Source: a virus
DNA: 41,478 bases
Virus record (IMG/VR): IMGVR_UViG_3300047276_000178
Span: 1-41,478 of that record
Strand: one strand, 5' to 3'
Each line of letters starts with the position of its first letter. Position 1 is the first letter of the stretch. Below the pieces are notes generated by a model. That model was not told the DNA's origin, ran no database searches, and saw only the letters and a list, made by a program, of their open reading frames with translations. Below are positions 23,801-30,998 of this stretch, in pieces. Made by a program: the position numbers and the translations under genes.

Positions 23801-25623
23801 TTTTCCGCTTTAGCGGTTTGTGCTGCGATAAATCCATCTGTATCTTGACCAGTAATGGCTTCGTAGATGGCGTTGAGTTGCTCCAGTTGATTACCTTTGG
23901 TAGTCGTCGAGAGTTTGTTAAGAATCTGTACGGCCTCATCCAATGATTGAACGTGGTCAATCTGGAACTTGGTCATGGTTTTACCCAAAGCAGCAATAGC
24001 TTTTTCAGCGGAACCGCGTGGGTTTGTGGCATTGAAACTGAAGCTGACCAAGGGGCTTGGCTTTTCAGGTGTTGCAAACGCTTTGTTTGCTTGCACAATT
24101 GCTTTAGCAATCTGCTGCACATGAGGAGGCAGTGTATTGAATACATCTGCAAACCGGTTACCAAATGGCGCAATACGTGGGCCAGTGATTGTCTGACCAA
24201 AAATGCTTACCGTATCAGGCGAATACTCAGAAGCCAATACACCAAGAACATCGTCACGCTTGGCTTGTTGCTGTTGGGCAATTTCAGCTTGTTGGTTTTG
24301 TGCCGCAGCAGCTTGAGACTGCTGAGCAATATCAGTTGTACCACCTGTAACAGCAGGCGGTGTCATGTTTGCCACTTGGGCTTTGAGTGCTTTGTACTCT
24401 TGCTGTTCTTCAGGTGTAAAGAAACGACCTTCAGTGGCTGGAATTTTTAATGGTTGACCATCGGGGCCTTCCACGGTGCGTGCAGGTGTGCCTCTACCGA
24501 TTGCTTCCAACTCAGCCAAACGTGCCATGGGGTCTGGGTGGTTTGCTGGCGTAATAGGGGGCGTAACGGGTGGGGCTACATTGGCAGTAGGTGTACCACT
24601 AACTTCGGGCTGGCTAAATGCTTGTTGAACTTCGTTAGTAGGAGCACTTCTTCTCCAACCACCAAGACCGCCACCCATCAACCCGCCAAGGGTTGCGCCA
24701 CCAATAAACGATTCTTTATATCGCTCAAGGGCTTCAGGGTCAGTCAATGTAGCATTGGGGTCTACAGCCATGCGGCCTGCTTGGTTCAATACCTCTTGAC
24801 CAGTTTCTGAAATACCTTCTTTAAGCGCAACACCAGTGCCTGTGGCAACAGTACGAGTGGCAGCACCTAAGATACCACCGGGGCGGTCTAACAGATTGAC
24901 TGTGTTTTTAAATGCACTACCGCGCATCAAAGCAGTACCAACACCTAAAGCATTTAAACCTGCATAAGGAATAGCCAATGCCCCAGCAGCCAATAAATCT
25001 GTCTTGCCACTTTGCTCACGCTGGTTACTCAGGATATCACCAACAGCAGATGGATATGACGCAGCTACGCCACCAACAGTAGACCCAAGGTCAAGAGCTT
25101 TTTTAGCTGCAGCTGCTTCTTCAATTGTTTTGGCACCAGTCAATGCAGCACGAGTGCCAGACATCAAACCCCGTGCAGCTAAACCACCTGTTAGTGCTTC
25201 AGCAGCGTAAGGCGCAGATTGGATTGCTAAGTTTTTTGCATAACTTCCAAAATCACCAATGCCTTCGACGTCTTTCCATTCAGTAACAGCACCCATTTCA
25301 CGGGCACGAGCAGACGCTACATCAGCCTGAAGTTCATTTGCACGACGTTGTTCAGCAAGCCAGTTGCTTGCTCTCTTAGCACCAAGTGCCCCAGTTACAG
25401 CTTCGCCAACGCCGTAAAGCCCGGCTTGGTATCGGTCGATAGACGACGAAAGTTCTTTAGCACCAATGCCCCCAGTACCGGGGTCATAGCCAAGGGTCAT
25501 AGCTACTTCAGTAGGCGGCAGCTTGGCCACCTTTGAGTACATGGAAATAATGTCTTCGTTTGAAGCGTCTTTCCAATCGGGCCCTGCCCAGCTACGCAGT
25601 TCGTCTATCGAGCGAATTGGCAT
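17851..25623 (-). CDS. Giant polyvalent virion-type protein with two HExxH metallopeptidase-like motifs
   Basis: 2590 residues. Visible layout: an N-terminal helical domain; Ala/Gly-rich hydrophobic stretches (about 170-330) able to insert into membrane; a Pro/Gln-rich linker (about 335-460); Gly/Ser/Thr/Gln low-complexity region (about 640-740); a Glu/Lys-rich region (about 930-1060); His1203-Glu-x-x-x-His1208 with a downstream helical bundle; a 'Thr-Gly-Trp-Phe-Lys-Gly' domain with His1482-Glu-Ile-Gln-His1486 and a distal 'Gly-Glu1604-Gln-Glu-Ala-Arg' motif, as in LPD23-type polyvalent domains; long helical C-terminal domains (from about 2050) resembling LPD38. Such proteins are carried in the virion and injected, and are thought to protect or modify after entry. 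The gene follows two internal-virion-like genes. Domain names are from memory of motifs. Confidence 0.8.
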   Translation of the reverse strand: MPIRSIDELRSWAGPDWKDASNEDIISMYSKVAKLPPTEVAMTLGYDPGTGGIGAKELSSSIDRYQAGLYGVGEAVTGALGAKRASNWLAEQRRANELQADVASARAREMGAVTEWKDVEGIGDFGSYAKNLAIQSAPYAAEALTGGLAARGLMSGTRAALTGAKTIEEAAAAKKALDLGSTVGGVAASYPSAVGDILSNQREQSGKTDLLAAGALAIPYAGLNALGVGTALMRGSAFKNTVNLLDRPGGILGAATRTVATGTGVALKEGISETGQEVLNQAGRMAVDPNATLTDPEALERYKESFIGGATLGGLMGGGLGGWRRSAPTNEVQQAFSQPEVSGTPTANVAPPVTPPITPANHPDPMARLAELEAIGRGTPARTVEGPDGQPLKIPATEGRFFTPEEQQEYKALKAQVANMTPPAVTGGTTDIAQQSQAAAAQNQQAEIAQQQQAKRDDVLGVLASEYSPDTVSIFGQTITGPRIAPFGNRFADVFNTLPPHVQQIAKAIVQANKAFATPEKPSPLVSFSFNATNPRGSAEKAIAALGKTMTKFQIDHVQSLDEAVQILNKLSTTTKGNQLEQLNAIYEAITGQDTDGFIAAQTAKAEKGAKDGKLPLQTTTGLGTVPVEGGTGETTATADGTVQPSGVQSVQSGSVPEGSLGLQTGQLSGEGIRTGTSADANVGNGNAPSQVTGATSEQASQSALGGGETSGQSQQAGTPNVDQQSVQNGPRTYDPRISFYSTDLSHISSERRVQLISDLLLRVLAPIQNRTNTVPAEKRAEILRLALLEQFRHADIAAYTGLKVDAVEKQLERMGVKLVDGEFQVVDPAFAARFVEAAAAYRAPEFPDGIGQGELAGLYNTRYEGEEQSAASLAEELEAGEQEGKPGAKLQEELGGKENAEGQTMGMVSTAGGSQGAVDSEGAAFFAKVEKLQAELEAMPPKDPRRAAKAEQLQKLWADYAKGQEKRRAKGEAAVTEEGEGNAVQVESADEGNVRQSAGGGKKVGKGNAKPKKPAGKTEVKVEPKQEAKPEEVKTPAEQWSEVSKLAPELPPYDLLAKSEKTRWDDLVHRGQANLAAAVKIVGEKPQPAGTTLANEKPEATGTNGTAEAVNPKFGKDGVATNPYTAAELVKDIKDFIRADILGRKLVIVGSLEDLANSNSADLQNLAKAIGNKGAYGVAANGTAYLIANRISKGEGRAKFMHEVGAHLGLEKLLPKVVYDQLTAQLARWVASKDNSLESRIAKKAQARVDAAQTETQDKPAELLAYFVEESMLAGIDPAASGKLTGPLATWFRTLWSAIQAIARKLGFRTDKLTAQDVVNMAYGAAKIEMSDAQRNMSTANRTQFGIAGQRSFYNLDPAETDKLKAQLVKAKLMFAAGATEDKMWVETGWFKGIDGKWKYEIPDTNAKFKPFKNDRVEIDHDYELQDVLEHPALFKAYPQLKDYTLVFDADMPPKNASFDPFNGRITMSGQYPDDMPTLLHEIQHAIQQIEGFDPGGSPNHIADPLSIVSFVKFEAILRQTGQQKAALAIEKILSHIARYDDLVNEAQLQLVLNTDPVKTAGLQMNLDRAVDTYVLKAQQALELYKITEEQMRSYLYYGIAGEQEARMVEGRLTVPVDKLATTLPKLELDSNATLLVDKTGMAMKFGVNAPSTTDTVISALPRVLRKPVRNVVTNLLSAAKKGLYSAAMTEDIVSMAKKFMPSATKYLDAQYARYATRVQFENRINKILTAYDRLPANLKGEGSGSVNEFIFDSTREKKWGYYPGEHQVGTKLFEVDPDFEERFNKIQAQSPAAAQLIKDVFEHGYQALQMKKQAARDAVDREYESREKAAANDADLLDKIAKEKASALKRIASLQQVQVGNPYAYLGRYGNYVVVAKSPEFIAYEKAASGTESRTKDNSIIGDPQQAKNWLQDHISDPNHYVVEFAETQAEADEIAAQLGATGQYDVQPEDAAEKEAHASYAGGADLMYGLSRLRGMAERGGEDTNPALTKAIGDLYLMVVAESSARQRKNVAGASKNMMRNLATSGRADAHFLASMASNDAISDSLESMRVEAQKNLKEARPLYNELYARNALSMDYKPVSDLVTALTRMTSLWTLSTNPAFYLQQMVQTMVLSQPYMAGRLGYFRTGRALKRAYSDIAPLTKDIGIEGHIDFNQAPSDVRNMLNTLVGMGKIDIGIETDIKARTEERGPFEIAMAKLKGVNTRIESINRAAAAVAAYRGYLERYKNGDTAAATKYAAEVIDNTHGSYTSTSAPRILQGNTASLLGQFKRFQIIQLSMLIKLINNSFRGASKEEKAVAFASLRFIVAHMAVLGGALGVPFVSQIAWLASKAFGDPDEPDDYEYKLRRMIGDGPAADLLLRGVPAYFGLESLGKKLSMENVASPFGPFVEPDLASRSGAEKMLVGMMGPAASMGLKFADALDLISKGNYYKGLEMAMPNGVANVMKAYRFPTQGITMRNGDLVMSPDEVSMIDAGFQLVGLPTSTVTDRQFTQKVVAEFDKFYADRAKEIKAMYVEGSRSNDTATMAEARDDWQKLQESRVRNGYKRQLPTELFRAPAEARKRERGVVGGVETTKSNRRFTEQVGSTT

Positions 25624-25634
25624 ATGTACTTCCG

Positions 25635-27278
25635 TTAATCAAATCTACCGGCAGGAGCCAACGGCGCATTCTTTTGTGCCCATGCAGCTTGTGCTTGTTC
25701 AGGCGTATCAAATACACCAAGCATTCCAGGCATTTTATAACCTGTTTTTCCATATGCAACTGTTTTAACAGGCATAGGAGCGCTGGCTGGCACTGCTGCA
25801 GGAACTACGGTTGATTGAGCTTTTGCGGGTATAGCGGCAGCAGGAGCTGCTGGCGCAGTTGGCTCTACGCGTGGGGCAGGCTTAACGTCTGAAGGTAACC
25901 CGCCTTGTTCACCGGTACCCGCTCCCTTTTGGAAAAAGTCCTCTGCATAAGCCCGCTGTTTAGAAGGTGGCAACTGACGAATTGGTATAGCCATACCTGT
26001 TTTTTTGTCTTTCTCATTACTAGGTGCGTCACCAAACTTGTCGATAAAGTCAATAATGTCTTTATTGCTGATCGGTTCTTTCGGTTTCTTAGTAACTGAT
26101 TCCAACAAACTCTTAACGTCAGCTGACTTAGACGCACCAGCTGCAATCGCTTTCATTGTCAGTTGTTCAACAGCCAACTTACCTTCTGGGCTTCCTGGGT
26201 TTGGTATTTGAGTAATTTGATCCAAGAACGGTTGCATAGCTTCACGAGCTGCCACATTGTTCTCAGCCACCTTAATAGACTGTTCAAGTAATTTACTTTG
26301 CGCAGTGGCATGCCCAGCTTGTGCAATATACAGAGCTTCGTGAGCAACAGCCAATTTAGCATTTGTTGCTGCGTTCTGGACACTAGCACCAGCAGTCATC
26401 ATATTGGCTTGAGCATTTGTTGTTGCTGCAGCAGCTGTAGCCTCTTGTGTCCTCATTGTGCTGCGCTTGGTAAAGTAATCCATCATGTCAGCTGGAGTTC
26501 TAAACAAGCCTTTGGTCAACATACCATCAAGGCTAGACTCCATGGCTTTTTTACCGATGACATTTGACAATGCATTAACAGCATCTTCAGGACGTGTAAC
26601 CGGCTGCCCAACTACTTTGCCTTTGGAGTCTTTAATAACAAGAGCATTACCAACCAAGGCAACTGAATTGCCTGTAGCATCTTTAAAATCAGAACCATAT
26701 TTTTTAACAAGACCATTCATGCCGTCTGTGTCAAACGTACCTTGAATTTCTTGTCTCATCCCAGCAAGTTTCTGATGGGTTTCTGCCATATACGACTCAA
26801 ATGCCGCATCTAGTCTTGAGCTACGCTCCAATGCTGTCAACTCATACTCGCCTTTTTTAATACCTTGGCGCAAGTTTTGAGTCTGTAGAGCTTTGGTTTC
26901 GTAATCCATTGCCTTCATTGGGTTGATACCCATGGCTTTGGCTTGGAAATCTTTTGCTGCTTGGTCACGGGCATACAGCTTTTGCGCAGGAAATGCCGCT
27001 GCAGCGTCAGCAGGAAGCGCTGATTGTTCGCCTTCAGGCATTGGGCCCATAGCTCCGCCAGCAGTCTTCCATGCTTCGGGGGTATCTACTCGACCATATG
27101 TTTCACCAGCAAGTGCTTTGAGCTGTTCGTTTTCAGACTGCTCGCGTTTCCAAGCATCGTGCATTTCCTGCCGTTGCTTCATCTCCGCATCACGGCGTTG
27201 CTGTTCTTTAAGTTTAAAGTAGGTATCTGAAGCGCCTTCAGCGGCTCCACCTAATGCTGCACCAAGATTAAATCCCAT
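25635..27278 (-). CDS. Putative internal virion protein
   Basis: 547 residues. It opens with a glycine/alanine-rich N terminus and a strongly charged helix (Gln/Arg/Lys/Glu, about 22-55), continues with Ala/Gln-rich helical regions (about 275-345) and ends in an Ala/Pro-rich linker (about 465-515) before a short C-terminal motif. There is no enzymatic signature. It is flanked by the S74-ended protein and the giant protein, a trio that in short-tailed phages usually encodes core or ejected proteins. The start overlaps the previous gene by 11 bases, behind AAGGTGATG. The assignment rests on context. Confidence 0.6.
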   Translation of the reverse strand: MGFNLGAALGGAAEGASDTYFKLKEQQRRDAEMKQRQEMHDAWKREQSENEQLKALAGETYGRVDTPEAWKTAGGAMGPMPEGEQSALPADAAAAFPAQKLYARDQAAKDFQAKAMGINPMKAMDYETKALQTQNLRQGIKKGEYELTALERSSRLDAAFESYMAETHQKLAGMRQEIQGTFDTDGMNGLVKKYGSDFKDATGNSVALVGNALVIKDSKGKVVGQPVTRPEDAVNALSNVIGKKAMESSLDGMLTKGLFRTPADMMDYFTKRSTMRTQEATAAAATTNAQANMMTAGASVQNAATNAKLAVAHEALYIAQAGHATAQSKLLEQSIKVAENNVAAREAMQPFLDQITQIPNPGSPEGKLAVEQLTMKAIAAGASKSADVKSLLESVTKKPKEPISNKDIIDFIDKFGDAPSNEKDKKTGMAIPIRQLPPSKQRAYAEDFFQKGAGTGEQGGLPSDVKPAPRVEPTAPAAPAAAIPAKAQSTVVPAAVPASAPMPVKTVAYGKTGYKMPGMLGVFDTPEQAQAAWAQKNAPLAPAGRFD

Positions 27279-28329
27279 GATTCATCACCTTATCGTAGTC
27301 AACGAGTTTGTATCCATCAGGGTGAATAGAAACAGCCTCAGGTAAAGTCAACTCAATGTCTTGCGCCATCACACCAATTTGAATACCGTGACCCCATGTA
27401 TCACGATACTCTGGTTTATATTCAAATGCGTACAGTGGGAAACCATTGGTCAATTTACCAATTTGGTAAATGTTTTCTTTGATGTTGATATCGGAGCCAG
27501 CAGTCATCGGGCCCATGATATAAGCTGATCCAAGTTGGCCAAGCGCCCTACCAAACCCAGCAGATGAATTTGCATCTGCAGTATATCTTTGTAAGTCTGC
27601 TTGATATTTATTAACACCAAGTTGACCGACTTGGTTCCAACCGCCCATAGCAGTTTGAGCTGCATTACTCATTGTGCCGGAAGCAGTAGATACACCGGCA
27701 AGAGCTTTACCAGTTGAATCCATGCCTTGAGTGCCTGCATTCAATGCAGTATTAATACCTTGGATAGATTGCGCAGGCAAGCCTGAAGCCATGTTAAATA
27801 TCTGTGCTTGCTTCTGAAGACCAAGTTGTTTGGCCATCTCACGAGTTTGAGTGCCAGCTTGCGCTTTAGCCAGCGCAGCAGTAACGTTATTAGCGTTGAA
27901 CCCTAAACCTGCACGACCTGACGTGGGGTCGATGCCATACGAGCGGTCTCGTTGAATTCCAGTAACTCGGGCAATCTCTTCTGCATTGGAAATATCAGCT
28001 ACGGCTTGGCCAGCCATTTGTTCTTGGTAGCCAGCTTCGTTGTATTTGTTGGCGTCCTCAACAAGTTTTTTACCTGCCGGTAGCCCATACTGCTCATAAA
28101 TTGCACGATCGGTTTGCGCATTTTTTAATTGGAACTCAGCAATAGATTTGTCCATTGCCCAAACTTCATCAGCTCGGGTTGTTTCTTTATCCATCTGTTT
28201 TATCAGTTTTGGATAAATATCAGTTTTAAAGGTGTTCCATTGATCTGACGCTAGATCAGAAATTTGTTTTTGCGCCGCACCGATATTTGGATCGGCTGCA
28301 GGCGCTGAAGAGCCGCCCCAGAATCCCAT
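27268..28329 (-). CDS. Virion protein with C-terminal S74 (endosialidase-type) chaperone domain
   Basis: 353 residues. The N terminus ('Gly-Phe-Trp-Gly-Gly-Ser-Ser', then Ala/Gln-rich helices to about 250) resembles internal or core proteins of podoviruses. The last ~75 residues match the intramolecular chaperone of endosialidase, Peptidase_S74: Ser279-Asp280 and Lys284 form the self-cleavage dyad, followed by 'Tyr-Lys-Pro' and 'Gly-Val-Met-Ala-Gln-Asp' and a closing 'Val-Asp-Tyr-Asp-Lys-Val'. S74 domains normally trimerise and then leave tail spikes, so its presence here is unusual. Transcribed directly before the internal-virion gene. A tail fibre identity is the alternative, but the body lacks beta-helix character. 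Confidence 0.8.
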   Translation of the reverse strand: MGFWGGSSAPAADPNIGAAQKQISDLASDQWNTFKTDIYPKLIKQMDKETTRADEVWAMDKSIAEFQLKNAQTDRAIYEQYGLPAGKKLVEDANKYNEAGYQEQMAGQAVADISNAEEIARVTGIQRDRSYGIDPTSGRAGLGFNANNVTAALAKAQAGTQTREMAKQLGLQKQAQIFNMASGLPAQSIQGINTALNAGTQGMDSTGKALAGVSTASGTMSNAAQTAMGGWNQVGQLGVNKYQADLQRYTADANSSAGFGRALGQLGSAYIMGPMTAGSDINIKENIYQIGKLTNGFPLYAFEYKPEYRDTWGHGIQIGVMAQDIELTLPEAVSIHPDGYKLVDYDKVMNHGI

Positions 28330-28781
28330 TATTCGCCCCTTGAAAATTCGTTAAAAGAATCGTTGGTAGCTGAGTCTGTCCAGCCTGCCAATGACGCCAT
28401 ACGTGCATCTGCAATACTTCCAGTTAATGCAACGCACAATACAACCAAGTTGATAAACTCTTTGCGCAACGTATAAGCGTGCGCTGCTGATTCTTGTGTG
28501 CTCTGATCCGCATTGGAAGTGTGCCATGATGTAATCATGACAATAAGCATGCCTGCCAAAGCTGTGTAATACTTTTGGTAAAACGCATTTGCTGGAAGTC
28601 TGACCAACAATTGAGTGAATACATTGTGGATATCATTGTCCACAATTCGACCGTCCCTATCAATGATGTCATCCCACACTTCAATCGCATTTAACACAAG
28701 CGTCAGAAACTCTTGAGCCTCCGGGTCTTTAACAGACTCGGTCATCCATGGGGACAAAGGCCGAAGTGTATGGTTACTCAT
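28329..28781 (-). CDS. Hypothetical all-helical protein
   Basis: 150 residues, all helix by composition, with a possible hydrophobic helix at about 88-105. An 'Asp-Asp-Ile-Ile-Asp' stretch occurs near residue 37, in a 'Trp-Asp-Asp-Ile-Ile-Asp-Arg-Asp-Gly' context; similar small acidic-helix proteins occur beside internal-virion genes in aquatic podoviruses, as here. The stop overlaps the S74 gene start by one base (TAATG). The start follows a 40-base gap with only an A/T-rich weak hairpin. Function unknown. Confidence 0.6.
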   Translation of the reverse strand: MSNHTLRPLSPWMTESVKDPEAQEFLTLVLNAIEVWDDIIDRDGRIVDNDIHNVFTQLLVRLPANAFYQKYYTALAGMLIVMITSWHTSNADQSTQESAAHAYTLRKEFINLVVLCVALTGSIADARMASLAGWTDSATNDSFNEFSRGE

Positions 28782-28821
28782 GGGACTGTATCTTACATTG
28801 TTTCTGTAAAAAAGGTAACTT

Positions 28822-29220
28822 TTATGCAGGTGGGGTAGGCCACACTACGTTAAACGGAAACCCTGCCTGAGCAGGTACATCCCGTAGGGCTTGGCAATAT
28901 GCATCCCACTCGGGCGTTGTGGTTCTATCTCGGCGGTAGCGCCAGTCTGTTTTGGCTAGTAGCGCGTCGCGTTGCCTGCGGATTTCTACAGCATGGCGAG
29001 CTGGATTGCTTGTCCACTGCTTGGTTGTGTAGTTGAAGGTGGCAGAAACATCAGGCGCGGCTGGAATCTCGACGGGCTGTTTGTTATCAATATAGTATTG
29101 GTCGTCAGCATAATTGCCTTCCAAGTAATCTTCGCCTTCTTGAAGTTGGGCGGCAATATCCGTTGTATAGGTAATTCGGAGAATTTGCCCAGTGGCAGTA
29201 CTGAAGATTGTGTAAGTCAT
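28822..29220 (-). CDS. Phage tail assembly chaperone-like protein
   Basis: 132 residues. The second half is the recognisable part: a basic helix with 'Arg-Arg-Gln-Arg-Asp-Ala-Leu-Leu-Ala-Lys-Thr-Asp-Trp-Arg', then 'Tyr-Cys-Gln-Ala-Leu-Arg-Asp-Val-Pro' and a terminal 'Val-Trp-Pro' tail, typical of the Phage_tail_APC family. These small proteins are produced next to tail fibre or tail tip genes and assist their folding. It begins on an ATGA overlap with the tail-tip gene stop. A second copy of this C-terminal layout is at 37581-38090. Confidence 0.75.
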   Translation of the reverse strand: MTYTIFSTATGQILRITYTTDIAAQLQEGEDYLEGNYADDQYYIDNKQPVEIPAAPDVSATFNYTTKQWTSNPARHAVEIRRQRDALLAKTDWRYRRDRTTTPEWDAYCQALRDVPAQAGFPFNVVWPTPPA

Positions 29221-30998
29221 CGTTTGAACTCAGAAGCGTATAAAGACCTGTTCGATACAGAAGACGAGTAAGCAAAAGTTCCTGAGCCAGTATTCTGATC
29301 CAAGATTTGGAGCTCAACCGTAAATGAACCAGATGCTGTACCTACACTAAAAGACATACTGGGGACATCCGATTGGATTAACTCTGACCCATTAGCGACA
29401 ATTCGAAACAGTGGCCAAGAAGCGGTGTCGCCTGATTCTGCAACCCACAACCCGTTAAATGCTCGCCCAGAAGAAGAAACAAATACTGAGCCTCCTGAGC
29501 AGGAAATTGTCAAAGATTGAACAGTTGTCCAACTAGAAGTGCCCGAACTATAAACACGTCCCGCTGTGTAAGATGAAACCGTATTGGTGATCGCCCCGCT
29601 GAGAATGTTGCCGGTGCGGACAATGTTGCCGTTCAAAGTGAGGTTAGTCCCGTCAAAAGACAGATTGGTGGTGGAGTTGCCAAGGGCAAACGTGCCGCTG
29701 CTATTAAATACCGCACCATACCCGCTCATGGAAGTACCACTGACAGCGGGAACAGAACCTACAGTCAGAGTACCTGTAAAAGTTCCAGTGGCAGCAGACA
29801 GAGTTCCACCAAACAGTGCATTACCAGCGGTATCCACATAGAACGTGGTTACACCAGCCTTTTTACCAAACAGGCCACCACTGCCAAAATACACACCATT
29901 GTTAACGTCTGAGCCAGCAAACATGCCGTCAGGTACAGAAAAGTTAACTCGGCCTGAGATGGTATCCCCTGATTTAGTCAACTTGCCGTTGATTGTTGGA
30001 GTCAGTGCTGAGTTAAGCCAGCCGGGGTCTGCAGTGATGTATGAGTAATTAAGTGGCGTTCCAGCAGCAAAAATAACATTGCCGGAGGAATCCTTGATGG
30101 TTAACCCACGGGTATCAATTTGACTGGCAGTCAGCTGGCCACGGATAGATGCAGCACCGAACTCAGCAAAACCGTTACCCCCGATATACCAACCGGTAGT
30201 ACCAGCCGAATACCCTGTGGATTGAATATATTGACCAACGTTAATCGACCCTGCTGTAAGTTTATTGACAGCTAGACTAGAAATCTTGGCATCATCTACA
30301 GCCAAATCTTGTATCTTGGCATTTGTGATCGCGGCATTTGCAATAGCTGCGTTGCCTACAGCAAGGTTAGCAATCTTAGTTGTTGTGATTGCGTAGTCTT
30401 TAATCTTGCCAGACTCAACTGCATCTGTTGCCAACTTGGTAGCGTCAATAATCAGAGGGCCAAGGTCCACTCCACCTACAAGGCCAGTGCCGCCAAGGGT
30501 ACCTGTAGAACTGTTGTACGGGCCAGCAACGTTGGCTTGAGATACAAAACGAATCCAATAGTAGTAGCTTTTGCTAGTACCTACGGGATCAGAGTACACC
30601 GCACCAGGGGCAAAGCCTTGCAAAACCGCATGGGCTAAGACGTTGTCAACTGAACGCCAGACTTCAGTGTATGCGTAGTTAAGGAATGTACCCGAGACAT
30701 TGGGGTCAGTCCAGCTCAACAGAATGTTTGTAAAGCCAGCACTGATGGTTAGCCCACTTGGTGTAGGAGGTGGCGTTGTATCTGTAGTCCCGTTGTACCC
30801 AGAGGTAATCGTTGTAACATTTGAGATGGCTGGGTTGAATCCAGCATCTACCGTACTACCATTTGGAAGTGGGTTTCCAGAAATGGCTCCGCCCAGAATC
30901 TCCAACGACTCTTTCATTGGGCGCAAAATTGCCGCAACAGTGGGGTCTTTGACCGGTGAGATCGAAGGTATACCGGGAAGTCTTGGCAGATCAGCCAT
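29217..30998 (-). CDS. Tail tip/fibre protein with fibronectin III domain
   Basis: 593 residues. An FN3-like beta-sandwich is at about 76-168, with 'Leu-Ser-Trp-Thr-Asp-Pro' and a Tyr-Tyr-Tyr-Trp-Ile-Arg strand. It is followed by a repetitive region (185-250) with a recurring 'Ile-x-x-x-Lys-Ile-x-x-Leu-Ala-Val' unit, the same sort of repeat seen in the C-terminal part of lambda gpJ-like proteins, then Gly/Ser/Thr-rich beta segments to the C terminus. This fits a host-recognition or tail-tip role. It begins where the next gene upstream stops (shared base 30998). Confidence 0.75.
   Translation of the reverse strand: MADLPRLPGIPSISPVKDPTVAAILRPMKESLEILGGAISGNPLPNGSTVDAGFNPAISNVTTITSGYNGTTDTTPPPTPSGLTISAGFTNILLSWTDPNVSGTFLNYAYTEVWRSVDNVLAHAVLQGFAPGAVYSDPVGTSKSYYYWIRFVSQANVAGPYNSSTGTLGGTGLVGGVDLGPLIIDATKLATDAVESGKIKDYAITTTKIANLAVGNAAIANAAITNAKIQDLAVDDAKISSLAVNKLTAGSINVGQYIQSTGYSAGTTGWYIGGNGFAEFGAASIRGQLTASQIDTRGLTIKDSSGNVIFAAGTPLNYSYITADPGWLNSALTPTINGKLTKSGDTISGRVNFSVPDGMFAGSDVNNGVYFGSGGLFGKKAGVTTFYVDTAGNALFGGTLSAATGTFTGTLTVGSVPAVSGTSMSGYGAVFNSSGTFALGNSTTNLSFDGTNLTLNGNIVRTGNILSGAITNTVSSYTAGRVYSSGTSSWTTVQSLTISCSGGSVFVSSSGRAFNGLWVAESGDTASWPLFRIVANGSELIQSDVPSMSFSVGTASGSFTVELQILDQNTGSGTFAYSSSVSNRSLYASEFKR

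Noticed and set aside
17851-25623. Many + strand frames of 60-170 codons opposite the giant gene
   Set aside because: They are the expected shadows of a long biased coding frame, with no coupled starts or ribosome sites and no recognisable domains.
28782-28821. A/T-rich AAAAG-TTAC-CTTTT hairpin on the - strand followed by T
   Set aside because: Only five weak pairs, too unstable to call a terminator without expression data.
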